Shown here piece after piece: positions 10,139 through 22,262 of a stretch of 64,000 nucleotides of DNA (position 1 is the first letter of the stretch; every line of letters starts with the position of its first letter). The stretch lies in NCBI GenBank assembly GCA_038049695.1, contig CP142453.1, forward strand, positions 132,668,001 to 132,732,000, in the 5' to 3' direction. This DNA comes from Cinnamomum chago (lineage: Eukaryota > Streptophyta > Magnoliopsida > Laurales > Lauraceae). The notes under the pieces were generated by a model. That model saw only the letters and a list, made by a program, of their open reading frames with translations, was not told the DNA's origin and did no database searches. The position numbers were made by a program, and so were the translations under genes.

Positions 10139-13100
10139 TTGTTATGTGCCTAACAAAGCAAGAAAGAAAACAAGATACAGTGTTATCTTGGGTTTGATTG
10201 GTGTCATGGAGATTTATGCTCTGTTTATTTCTTTCAAGACACCATATCAGCTGACCTCACTTCACAAACTACCAAGATTTAAAAAAAAAAAAAAAATCCC
10301 ATTGCAAGTGCTCCTATTATAATTAATTGTAATATACTCATCTATCTTTCTTAATAATAATAATAGAGATTTGAAATGGTCTTTGTTGAAGAAGCTTTGA
10401 GATAAGGATATAATTAGGGATGTAAATGGGTCAGGTCAGTGGTCTAATAAGAATTTGAATCCCTTTACTGATTACAGACTCAAATCCCAACCTACATTCT
10501 TAAGCCATATTTATATCTCTTAAGCTACATTAGAAAGGGTCCATAATTTAGAACTATGTTTAGCTTTCTTGGGTTGGGTTGCATTCTAAATTTTAATACA
10601 TGGGCCTTGTAAAAGGTCTGCCCAATGAGTGATTCATTGTGGATGTTTTCTCAATTAGCCCAAAAGACAGGCCCATTTATCAAGTATTAAATTGAACAGG
10701 GACTACATTGACTAAGACTTTTAGCTTCTTTCTTTATCTCAAATTTTAAGATAAGTATATTAAATGATTTGAATTTGGTTTCTCAGGGGAAGCTCCACTT
10801 CAAAGACTATTTGACTCAAATACAAAATTGTCTAGATATCCCTGTAGTTATCTCTCACGTTGAATTGAAGATAATAAAAAAAACTCAAAGTTGTTAGATG
10901 GAAATTGGCAACTAAAAGAAGTCAGATGATTATCACAAAACCCAAACAGACGCCATATATCTTAATGTTATTAACCTATCAAACAGTGATTGTGACCCAT
11001 CCAATACTTACTATTTCAACAATCAATTAGATTAAATGGCTAAAAATGACCAATGAAATGACTTATCCAAAACCCTTTATCCGATGGGGCCATGGACATA
11101 AATAACTTTTTTGACAAAGCTAGAAAATCTTTCATTAATGGTGACAAGGTATTGCCCAAATAGCTTGTAAGGTTGGTGTTCCATTTGTTTAAAAAATGCT
11201 AAAATATTGTATCCTCCTGCAGATATTGTATGACAGCATTACGAAGTCTTACACCATACTCGAGGACCTTGTCAAGAAAAGTATTCAAATATCAACTTTC
11301 TAATTTCATATATATAAATGATACTATAAAGTCTCACGCCATACTAGCAATGCCTATCCCTTTTGCTTTAGAAAGAACTTCTGAGTTTATTTATGATGTT
11401 AAGTGGGGTGGAATTAAATAAAATTAAGGGTTGAAGACCAAAGTGTTAAATGATTATAAAAACACCCTTTTTTTGGACCCAAAAGTAAAAAATCTACTCT
11501 CTCAACCCACTAAATGATAAAAAAAAGTCATGATTTGGAGAAGAGTGGCATTTTATCATCTAATGTTGTTATTCTTTACCCTTTCATATTTGGCTTTCTC
11601 TTGATTTGATCTTTAATTTTGTTTCATTATATCCCTTATGCAAACAAACATGCCCTTACACCCGTTTAGATGCAAAAAAGTCAGGTGAAAAATTCACAGA
11701 GAAAACCATTCATAGCATAAATTTGAACTGTGGACAATTTTCTAATTCTCTTCTTTTATCCACATCCAAATGACCATTTAAAAAGTAGTCGAGTCCAAGC
11801 CGACTCAAAATCAGTCCCTACTGAGTCAAGCCACCCTCTGAGAGTTCTACTAGGAAAAGGCCAAAACTAATACATTTTCCCTTTATTTACTTTTTTTTAA
11901 ACTCCCTAATTTACTTGTTATGAGATGATGGTGGAAGCTATTGGATCCATCTGCACTAATCTTGGAATATCAAAATTACATTCTCAAGAAGATTTAAGCA
12001 TTCAAAGATCGGAGGTAATGTTCATCTCATTGGATGGAAAAAAAAAAAAAAAGATGCAACTATTAAAAAAGAGAAAGAGGATTAGAGGGAGAAGAGAGAG
12101 TTTTTTTGTTATCTCATTATCTATGTGTACAAATACAAAGAGAGAAGCCTATTTATAGGCAAAGTAACCTCATGAGAGAGGAACCCTAATTATAGCCCTA
12201 ACTCATCTTAAGATCCATATCTCATAACAGCAACCACCTATTATTACTTTTTGTCCCTCTAAATAATCAAAATTAACATGGCTTAAACTTATAGGACATC
12301 ATTTTTCTTTTTTAACTTTTCGATCAATTCTCACTATTTTTCTTTGATCTCGAGGGCTCCAGGGTGTGACTCGGTCCAACTCGGCCAAGTTCAATACCAC
12401 TTGACCAAGTCGACTCCATTCGAGGGTAACCAAGTCACCCTCGAGTCTGATGTGTAAAACCTGATTTAAACAAATCTTTCTTTACCTAAAGGAATTTGTG
12501 TGACTTTCATTCGTCTATTGAGATTTGAGAGCCTTATCTCCTTCATTTCCACATTGGCAAATGGCAAGCGTTTGGTATTTCTATTCACTTGGTACTTGGT
12601 AGTGACATGAGGATTAGGACTTAGGGGAGTCAGATGGCATACTTTGCTGGGTGGGGATCTTTGGAAAGTAGTGTGGTTTTAGGTATTGTTTTCTACCTAA
12701 TCCTAGTTTTCTATAGTGTGTTAGGTGCCAAGATATGCAACTGATATCCCTTGCACAAGGGAACTTAGAATATTATAATCAGTACACAACTCTCCTCCAC
12801 AAAAGGTGAAGATATAGTGTTGACAACTAACAACCTCTAATGAGGAGGTTTGCCATGTCATAATACATCTCCTTCCACACAACACAAGGCCTATGATTTG
12901 GTCATCGGCCGGCTGATGGTATGACTTGGTCCTACTAAGGGTTGACCATAAATAAATGGTAGATTTTATCCTCCATGTTTGTGATTCTTATTTGGACTGT
13001 ATGGCAAAACATTTTATTCGGGTTATTAATGAGTTGGGTCATACTTCAAACAAGACAAGACCCTACCAAAAAAAACATAATCTTGATTTGAGTTCATGAG

Positions 13101-13307
13101 GGTGGCAGCATGTCAAGTTTTATAAGGGTCATGGGAAACCCAGTAAACAGATGTGTTTCACCCCACATGTAACACCAAATATGTGATACCAAATCTTAAC
13201 TAAGACAAGTAGAGCATGTGTCAGATCTATTTCAAAATATGGGTCATGTTCAGCCAGGACCACGGTGGTCCTGGACCTGACTTGATCCAGACCATATTGA
13301 TGTGTCT
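10139..13307. other. Intergenic stretch, upstream region and scattered repeat debris
   Basis: The first few hundred bases should contain the 5' UTR intron and promoter of the 9821-10138 gene; no first exon could be fixed. A hAT-like end (TAGGGATGTAAATGGGTC) starts near 10413 without a clear partner. Two stretches near 11785-11850 and 12355-12450 share GACTCGG / CCAACTCGG-type words and may be old repeat pieces. A run of A lies at 12039-12052. No coding region was recognised. Confidence 0.45.
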
Positions 13308-13315
13308 ACACTATA

Positions 13316-13690
13316 TAGGGATGTAAACGGGTCTCGATTCTCCGATTATCCGAAGAATCCGACCAGTTAAAAACCGGCTCTAGCTCCTTATTTAGGCCCC
13401 GATAAATAAATGGGTCAATGTCCAATTCCACCTTAGTTCGGACCCGTGGACTCAAGACCCGATATATTACTTCAATTTTTTTAAAAATCTCCTAAAAACC
13501 ATATTTTTTTAATATCATTCTTTACCTTGACCCAGACCTGGATCCAGACCAATCCCATATATGATTCTAGTTTTTGTTCCAGAGCCAAGAAACTAGTTCC
13601 GGGTTCGGATCTGGTTCCACCTTCTACTTAATGGTTTTGGTTCCGGATCCACCATGGACCCGGACCGGAACTGACCCGTTTATAACCCTA
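13316..13690. mobile_element. hAT-like non-autonomous element, 375 bp
   Basis: The left end TAGGGATGTAAACGGGTC and the right end GACCCGTTTATAACCCTA are imperfect inverted repeats of the common plant hAT type. They are flanked by ACACTATA (13308-13315) and ACACTACA (13691-13698), an 8-bp target duplication with one mismatch. The interior has many GGACCCGGACC-type motifs and no transposase. Confidence 0.8.
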
Positions 13691-13698
13691 ACACTACA

Positions 13699-16365
13699 GT
13701 TGTACCTGGAGCCAGATTCTACTGCAATGGACCCGACTCCAAGCTCAAGTCCTTTATTATCAACCTGGCCCAACTGGTCTGCTCCATTGACACTTCTGCC
13801 CTGCTACGAAGACAGAGCAATGGCAATCAATAGGATGAAATGATTCTAGAAAATGTGAATGTGGATTCAAAGTCTCATGGGTGGAAATGAGAAGATCCAA
13901 TAACTTGGGCATTTATGCTTGTCTTCCCCATGACCTTTAAGTGCTCCACAAGCCAAGTGTGCCTACAGCTTGCTAATCCCTACAAACCATTGGATATTCC
14001 TTTCCGATTCTTTCTTTTGTTTAAGAAGAAAATTCCTTCCCCTTGCAAAAATTTGGTCATCAAGGTTGGGACTCGCAGTGTGGTGAGAAATACGGGTGCA
14101 TGTAACATGATCTTTTGGTGCATCATTTCCCTGGCATTGGGTGTGTCCAGAGGATGGGTATGACTATTGTGAGAGACAGATTGTGTGTGAGATCTCTACA
14201 ATGTAGTGCCTTTTCTTTTTCCAATAATCCGGAGTATCTCCCGGCCAGTCCAACGCAAGATCCTTTGGCACCATGTACTGGGTAAACGAAGAAAGCCCGA
14301 CCTAATAATATGCGTTTCTATTCGGATGGATCATAAAGTAAACCGCACTAGCTAGTGCACATCATACATTAGTGAGCAGGTGCTCGCCTGTGCTCACAAG
14401 AAGATTTGCCTATATATAATATAACAAAGGTTTGTCTGTATGTAAGCTCAAATGATGTCATAATCTAAATTTTTATATCAAGTTTACAGTTTTTATTATG
14501 GTACTACCAGAGTCCTTCATATCATTTATAGTGCATTTGTGCGATGAGGAGCATCCAATGGAAAGAAAATTGTTTTGATTTTCCACATAGTCTACTGTTC
14601 CATTGTTTGGTGATACATTTATCTTTCAGTAAAAAAAGGAACCAGTTTTCCCCGATAAAATGTATTTTGATTTCCTATGATATGAGTAGGGATGCAGGAT
14701 TCTATGATATGAGTAGGGATTCAGGATTCTTCTCGAAATAAAAACCCACAAAGCTCAAAATCCTCAAATTGCACAAACAGGTCCTTAAGTTCTATTTGTT
14801 TGAGGAATAACCGAGAACAGAAAGGAATTTTGCAAGCCGGTCAGAAAAGTGGAAATAACACATGGACTGTATAATTCATTACAATATCAAATCGTTACAA
14901 CTTTTATCTACAAATGAAGCAAAACTCAAGTAGAAGAGTTTCAATCTAAAATTCTTTCTGGGAAACATTAAATTGGAAGAGCTCATAACCAAAAAGAAAC
15001 TTCTCAAGCCAAAACTTGGAGCCAAAACAACTAGTACCCCATCAAGCAAGATGGTGAGTGGATCTACTCATAAGTTCTAGGCATGGATAAGAAATAAAAA
15101 TTAAAAAAAACGATCTGACCAAACCTGACAAATTCATGATGTTGAATATGAAGAAAGAAGGAGACTCATCATATGGAACAGAAGACTAACATTGTTAAGA
15201 ACTGCATCTTACCCCAATAGTAAGACTACTCAGGGTTCAAACCTAAACAGTCACCTTGCCTCAACCGATGTCTAATTCCCCTCACCGAACAGATGAACTA
15301 GGGTCGCTTGGGACCGGCATTTACCCAACTACATGAAGGACCTACCTGACAAAACTACCCACTTACCCTGATTTTTACTCGTTTGGTATTTGAGTGTGGA
15401 TTTTGGATTTCCACTTATGAACCCATCAAGTAAGTGGGCCGCATATGTAACATGATTTGTGCTTGTTATGAACCCATAAGGGTATTAAATGGCAAAAAGA
15501 ATTCTTCCATCTGGAATACTAGCATAAGAATCTAGCAACATACTTCCCCAAGAAATGAACCAATAGTACAAGGTATGCTTGGATCATTAGGAATTTAGCA
15601 TTCAAAATTATATATGTTACTGTTACAATCCGTGTGACCAGTTCCAATTTAATATTATACTACTTTTTCAAGGAACAATATTCAGAGCCCAATCTGTATA
15701 TTGATGGCATATGATGAATTGACATGATCAATTAAGTAGCTGATATGGATGGTGGAAAAAAAAAAATTTGATTGAATTCACCTATAAACGGTATTGATTA
15801 TATAATTGGGCACGAGAGCACAGGGAAACAACATTTCCCAAAACAGGGGAAACAATAAATCAAAGGGTGTAGTAGTAGAACAAGGCAACTTCAAAAGTAT
15901 TTTAATGGATTAAATGAACTCACTCCCATCAGTTTTTCTCCCCAAAATACGGATTATAATAAGCCAACTTATCATGTCAGTAACACTCATTCAAGTAGGA
16001 TTGAAGATGGCAAGTATGGTAAATATACATGAGATGCACACAAATTGATGATTTTGAGCATTCATTGCCTTACAATTCGTTTGCAAATGCAATGTGTGGC
16101 TTAGAATTATAAAAAGAACTATAAAACAAAAGGAAGGGATATTTTCAAATAAGTATACAAGTTTTTATCAGGTTCCTAAAAAATGTAGAATATCATGAAA
16201 TAATTATTTCAAATTAGAAACAATTTTAAGGGGATTTTTTTTTGGTAAAATCCCCCAAAAAAATCTCCATTAAGAGTCCTGCCCTGCCACAAAGACAGCA
16301 ATGCCAACCAACATAATGAGAGGAGATCACATTCCTTGTCCACCTTTACCACAGGCCCTCAGATG
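13699..16365. other. Intergenic stretch, nothing coding recognised
   Basis: A 27-bp tandem duplication lies at about 14678-14731 (TATGATATGAGTAGGGAT repeated once). A perfect palindrome GCACTAGCTAGTGC lies near 14347, with an imperfect one (GTGAGCAGGTGCTCGCC) next to it. AGGGTTCAAACC near 15232 resembles a tRNA B box, but no A box at the right distance was seen. No ORF looked protein-like. Confidence 0.45.
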
Positions 16366-16507
16366 CTATGATGCACGGATAATTCAAAATGGACAATGTA
16401 TCGTGTCGTATCGTATTCGATACTTCACTTTTTATGTATAAAATCTGTATCACAACCGTGTCTATAGCGTGTACTTGCCGTATCCATGTCGTATCTATGC
16501 ATCATAG
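16366..16507. mobile_element. 142-bp hAT-type MITE, CTATGATGCA ends
   Basis: The ends are CTATGATGCACGGATA and TATCTATGCATCATAG. The flanks CTCAGATG (16358-16365) and CTCAGAAG (16508-16515) form an 8-bp target duplication with one mismatch. The interior contains TATCGTGTCGTATCGTAT and similar words. A second copy with a perfect duplication is at 38533-38656, which confirms the ends. Confidence 0.8.
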
Positions 16508-16794
16508 CTCAGAAGTTCCTTACATTTTCAACTAAGGATGGAACATCCTAGTGCAGCGAGAGCCAACATGGGAGTAAGTAACATGGCCTCTTGGTGGGTG
16601 AGGTTTTGGACAGGGAGATGCGTGCAACAGGTTATTTAAGAAACCTGTTGGAAGAAGGTAAAAAATGCTGTCTACTTCCTATCAGGTTTACCAATATAAT
16701 AGAGAGAAGCAAATAAAATTTTACTGCAGTTTTAAATCTAGTTGCAATCATCATCCTCTTCTTTGATAAATACAAAATAAAAGGCATAGATCCA

Positions 16795-17805
16795 GACCCT
16801 CTTGGGCGGCAGCAAAGGCTCCTCTTCGGGACCTCCTGATCTTCGGCCCCTCTTGAGCTGGGGCAGTGGCAGACTCTTCGGCCCCTCCTGAGCTGAGGAG
16901 GCAGCAGGTCTTCCCCCCCTCTTGATCTTCAGGCCCTCATAAGCCGCAATGGCAGCAGCCAATATTCGGGCCCCTCTTGATCTTCAAGAGGTCATCACCT
17001 GAGGCAGCGGCTCGTTCTTGGAGCCCTCATGAGCCGTGGCAGCAGCAGCTCTTCAGTCGCTCCCCTTTTGATCCGCCACCTCTTCAGGACCTCTTGAGCT
17101 GCAAGGTGCCTCTTCAGCCCCTCTTGAGCTGCTGAAGTGGCAGCTCTTCAGCACCTCTTGATCTTCAGGCCCTCTTGAGTTGCCATCCTGATCTTCAGGC
17201 CCTAGTGAGGGCGGCTCTTCGGCCCCTCCTGATCTTCAGGCCCCTCTGAGCGGCGGCTCTTCGGCCCCTCCTGACCTTAAGGCCCTAGTAAGCGGCAGCT
17301 CTTCAACGAGCAGTGCCTCTTTGGCCCATCCTGATCTTCAGGCCCTAGCGAGCGGCGGCTCTTCGGCCCCTCCTGATCCTCAGGCCCTAGCGAGCAGCCC
17401 TCCCGACCTTCAGGCCCTAGCCCCACAGTGAGCAGCAGTCCTCTTCGGCCCCCCTCATGACCTTCAGGCCCTTACGAGCAGCGGTCCTCTTCGGCCCCCC
17501 TCATGACCTTCAGGCCCTAGCGAGCAGCGGTCCTCTTCGGCCCCTCACGATCTTAAGGCCCTAGCGAGCAGCGGTCCTCTTCGGCCCCTCATGACCTTCC
17601 CCTCATGACGGTCAGGCCCCAATGAGGTGCGGTGCTCCTCGGCCCCTCCCGATCTTCAGGCCCTAGCGAGGTGCGGTGCTCTTCGGCCCCTCCCGATCTT
17701 CAGGCCCTAGCGAGGTGCGGTGCTCTTCGGCCCCTCCTGATCTTCAGGCCCTAGCGAGGTGCGGTGCTCTTTGGCCCCTCCTGATCTTCAGGCCCTGGTT
17801 AGCAA
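16795..17805. repeat. GC-rich 44-bp minisatellite
   Basis: About 1 kb of tandem repeat with a core of GGCCCCTCCTGATCTTCAGG followed by CCCTAGCGAG and GTGCGGTGCTCTTC. At the right end (about 17640-17790) the unit is 44 bp and nearly uniform; toward the left it becomes shorter, variable and degenerate. As 44 is not a multiple of three and the units drift, this is not a coding repeat. It is far more GC-rich than the flanking DNA. Confidence 0.9.
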
Positions 17806-18600
17806 TGTAGATAGAGAGGTTTACTATGCCACTCAATTTCCATACATTTTTTAAAAATTTCTCTTAGAAACAATGAAGTCGGAGGTAAAATATAAAACGT
17901 CAAAATAGCATCAAGATAATTAAAATAGAACGAATAAATATTCAAATGAAAATAAAAAATAAAAAATCAAATCAATCAAGATTGGGAATTTGAGTTTAGT
18001 TTAAGATTCTCTACTCAGTGTTTTTTTTCCTCCAGATTTCATTGCTAACAGGGAACAAACAAAACTGGGACAAACAACAAGCAGAGACTACAACACCACA
18101 GCCTAACATCAGGCTAATAGACAAAAGCTTGACAACAACAAAAGACCATGCAAACATGACAATAAACACTCACAAACATATAGACCACACAGGGAACATC
18201 AAAACATAACAACACAAATACAACACCAACCACATCCTAACATTCAAACCTCCCTTAATAAACTTTTATTTAAATTGAATTGTTTTAGTTTCTTTTTCTT
18301 TTTTATTCTTTTTTTTTTGTTAGAAGTTTAAGTAATAATAGGAAGGGAAGATGTGGACATCCAATTCTTAGATCTGATCTTCATCTTCTTGCTTCCTTTA
18401 TATCTTCTTTATTCAGATTTATTTCTTCAGATTTCATCACCATCAAACCCCAACCCAATCACCATATCAACTACCAAACCAAAAAAGTAAAATACAAAAG
18501 CCAATCAGTCTCAGCCAAACCATTCATTTCTAATAAAATCAGCCTTGTGAATTCATAAAAATTAAAATAAAGACTCTAAGATTTACCCCAACCCTAGCAA
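17806..18600. other. Intergenic or intronic stretch
   Basis: It includes a T-poor, AC-rich stretch at about 18040-18240 of unknown origin. The part from about 18370 to 18550 resembles 23404-23520, the sequence downstream (on the minus strand) of the paralogous first exon at 23886, so it is probably intron of the same duplicated unit. Confidence 0.4.
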
Positions 18601-18636
18601 TCATCAATAATGGAATTGAGAAATCAAGATCCTTAC

Positions 18637-19030
18637 CCAAGGAGCTGCTCCATCATGTGAACCTTCAATGAGATCTGCAGGTAGCAGTATGTGAAGAAGA
18701 AGAACATACACAAAAAAAGCACATAGTTTCCCAGGTTTTTTATTTTGTTTGATAGATGAGATGGGTGAGAATCTGCCTGCCCAGGGATCGGCCGATCCCT
18801 GGGCAGCTGAGATGAGATCCCCCTTTGCCCTTGATAGTTTTCTAGGGTTTGGAGGAGAAAGAGGGTTGTGAAACAAGGGCGTTTGGACTCTTATAGCGTG
18901 GCTTGTGCTCTTCATCCCAATGGAGAAATTTGGACCGTTGGATCTTTCACCAATCGACGGCTGAGAGAGATGACTTTTAGTGGAAGCAAACAGCACAGTT
19001 GGGGCCCTTAATCTGATGGTTACAGTCAAC
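18637..19030 (-). promoter_or_regulatory. Leader and first-exon region paralogous to 23.9-24.1 kb
   Basis: On the minus strand this region ends in GCAGCTCCTTGG followed by GTAAGGATCTTGATTTC. The exon at 23886 is followed by GTAAGGATCTCGACTTC, the same splice context. Shared words upstream (GATGGAGAAAT-type, CCCTAGAAAA, CTTCTTCTTCTTCA) show the two regions are duplicates. The ATG of the 23.9-kb exon is not kept. An ATG-started frame runs from the GGGATGAAGAGC motif (about 18915) to the donor in phase, but it is not supported by the paralogue. Treat it as a decayed first-exon region. Confidence 0.4.
18777..18806. repeat. Perfect 30-bp palindrome
   Basis: CTGCCCAGGGATCGG is followed immediately by its exact reverse complement with no spacer. 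It lies in the leader region and has no counterpart in the paralogous leader near 24.0 kb. Confidence 0.9.
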
Positions 19031-22000
19031 TAATCCATGTTAGGGTTTACGGGATTTCGGGTCATGTTCGCAGGATAGAAATGGGCCTCAGACAGATTAG
19101 TTTTAAAGGCTTTGTTGATCAATTATTTCAGGCCCACTTAGGTCTGTTGTAGACATTTAAACATGTTATGGGTCAGGCATTAGGCGTGAAATGTATATAG
19201 ATTGAGCCTGATATAGAGCCCTGATCTTCTTTTGAGCCTGATCTGTATTGATTTTTCTTGCACTTTTCAAGGCCTTACCTTGGAGGTGCCTTGGGCCATA
19301 GTGCAAAATCATGCACTCTTTTCCCTCTTCAGGCACGCAACTGCAAGATCTATTGTTACACTGAACATGTGCATAGTTTTGTTTTTTCCTCTTTTGGGTG
19401 ATGTATCTTGATTTTGTGCTACTTGCTTTTGGGCTATAAATTGGACCTGATTATGAATTCTTTCTGGCCCAGTTAATAGTGCCTAACATAGGGGCAGAAT
19501 TCTTTCATTAATTGTTCTTTCTTTTGGTTTAGTTTTATTTCAGAACTAATGCCTATGTTGGACTCACACATACGCACGATTTGGATATGTTTTGTGTCAT
19601 GGACGAGATCAAACTTTGACCAATTTGGGGCCTCATGTGGCCTCAGATTGTTAGGAATTGGCCTTTTCTAAGCAATCAATGAGCCTATTTTGGTTCAAGC
19701 ACTGGACCCATGGTGAACCTCACTTTAATCTCTTGATCTAATTTTGGGCCAATATATTCTCATCTATGGATTACTTTATGGACCCCAAAATATGCGGAAT
19801 ATGATTACCCTAGAAAAATAATTTGTAAGCAATTATTTGCCACATTTTGAAACGTTCAAAGCCATTCAAAATTGATCCTTTTTAATTACCTTTGGATCAT
19901 ATGAATGCAGATCAACGGTTGGACCCAATTCGATCTCCACATCTAATCGTTGATTGAAACTCTATCTCTAATAAGAGAAAATGAACTGTGTTTATTATAT
20001 TGCAAATTTCAAATGACAGTTGATGAATTGTCTTTAGGAAATCACTTTTATTCCAAAATTATAATGATAAAATCTTAAACCTTTAATATAAGCATAATAT
20101 GGGCCTGGATCCTCAGGCCTGAGTCTGGCAATATAAGAGATCCGACTCTAAATCAGATTCCAGCCCATTGGACAATTGAATGAGTCGTGCATTTGATGTG
20201 CAGCGTTGATAAAGATGTGTGTGTTGGATTTGGTATGGAACGGTGGTGTTTGGGTTGAAGGATTGAAAGAAAAGTGGTGAGATGAATGGAGATTTGAGTT
20301 GGTTGTATGGGCTAGGTAGGAAAGACATATAGGACTATTTGTTCCAGAATGGGTTGATGAGGGTATATCATATATGGATATGTAACATGTGTGAGGCCTG
20401 ATTGGGGTCAACCCCACCTAAATTGGTGTAGACCTGTCTATTTTCAGGCTATGTGGCCTCAAAACTAAATAATAAATATAACCCAGGCTTCACTTTTTAG
20501 TTTATAGAAAAGTATCCCTTTCCTTGTGACTTTCTATGCGCCCCCCCTCCCCACCCACCCCCCCAAAGTAAACACTCGGCGCAGTACTCTTGGCAGTGCC
20601 AAAGCAGCAGCAGCTTCTTAAAGTCATGTAAATCAGTAGGATTATGCATGTCCACCTTACCCAGCTCGTATAAGTGCAGGCTAATATTTTCTGAACTATA
20701 TATACTGCGGGTTAAGCGAGTCAAGACTGGGTCAGAAACAAGTCAGGTCAGGTCTTGAACCCTAACTCAGCTCCCACCCGCTCCACATTTGCACAGTCGT
20801 TCTGAATATATTAACCTCAAAGACTTCCCTTTTATCTAATGCAGCTTTCAGATTCAATGGGCCAAAGACAACGTCAACATTTTATCGATTAGAGTTAAAA
20901 GCTTAATGCAAGGGCGAAACTAGCCTGGGGGTGCGCACTATGTAAAAGAAAATTCTTTTTTTTTTTTTTTGTTGGGTGGTGTATTTTGGTTATGAAAGAA
21001 CCGTAAAATTTGCTTTAAGCCCCTAACACCTTTTTTCGTGGCCCACAAGTTTAATGGCTTCATATTCAAAAAAATATTCAGCCCTCAATCCAACGGTTCG
21101 GTCCATTCGGATGTGTGTCAATCCTTAGGATCAATGGCTATCGGGAGTTCCCTATTGGTTGCTAGGTTTGGATGGGTTGCTTAGTGAGCTCCCCGATAAA
21201 GTTCTCATATATCTCACCTGAATATTTCAGGATAAATAAATAATGTAAAACTGAACTAAGAGGATGATTTTTCATATCCTCATGGAAAACAGAAAACCAA
21301 TGAGGAAAACCTATCTTTGGTTGCCAAACATGACCATTGTTTTGTTTTCTAATTATATCTTAACTAACATTTGAAAATTCCGGATTCTTGTGAATCCTTT
21401 AACTTCCATATGGAGCTTGGGACAACATTTAGAGCTCAACTAGTAAGCGGTTGAGGCCAACCTAAACCTGAGCTGACCCAACTCATCTCCACATAGAAGG
21501 AAAAACATACGCCATGGGCTCTACCTTGGCTGTTATGTCCTTGTAAAATGTAATAGCAGAAAATGAAGAAGGCAGGCAGTCTGAGAGTTCCTTCACCTCC
21601 ACTCTATTTGCTAGTAATCTTAACAATTCAGCGGGTCAGAATCAGAATCCCCACTTTTATAGGGATGGGACTTGGGAGCTCTAACATTCCTCTACTTGCA
21701 GGAGAATATTTTCCCTATACCTTGTGCACTTTCATTTATTTCCTTTAGATCAAAGGGCTAACAACATTTGTTGAAACAGATTTTCCATAAATAGCCAAGC
21801 AACTGACAATTTTTTTTTTTTTATGATGGGGTTTTTGGGAGACACCTGAAACGATTCACAAGTTTGAATGTTACAAACCCTTCCATTGGACTTCAATCGC
21901 TTTCTTAAGGATGCACTAAGAATTTAAAGACTTGACATAAATCAAAGGCATATTGAGTTCATTTTGTCAAGGTTGCCCTTAGACAGGTATATCATCAAAT

Positions 22001-22262
22001 CATACTCACATTGAACCCACCATCAATCCAAATAAGATGCATTCAATCAGGTTGCAATTAAGAAGGACATGCATCTAGGGACTATTTTCTCTATGAGTGT
22101 CAGTCAAACTTAAAAATTTCAGGATCTATGTGTGAATATCATAGAATGAGGGGGGGAAATAAACAAAACAACCACCCGCAGTATATCATTCTGAGATGAG
22201 TTGCATCTAACCTCTTCACTTCTTCAGAGAATGCAGCAGCATAGCATCATAGTATCCATCAC
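19031..22262. other. Intergenic stretch, no gene recognised
   Basis: It holds a poly-C/CCCACCC tract at about 20537-20566, T-runs at 20957-20970 and 21809-21822, and a GGGCGAAACTAGCCTGGGGG motif near 20908 that looks like one end of a TIR element whose partner was not found. Several open frames of 60-90 codons occur, but none shows signs of coding selection. Confidence 0.45.

Noticed and set aside
15200..15300. tRNA gene or SINE from a B-box-like AGGGTTCAAACC
   Set aside because: No A box at proper distance, no cloverleaf and no bordering duplication.
16738..16962. 74-codon minus-strand frame at the edge of the minisatellite
   Set aside because: It runs into a 44-bp repeat that cannot keep frame, and its start lies in degenerate repeat units.
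18604..19029. 141-codon minus-strand protein
   Set aside because: It starts at TTG, crosses a palindrome and a splice donor, and the paralogous region near 24.0 kb does not keep the frame.
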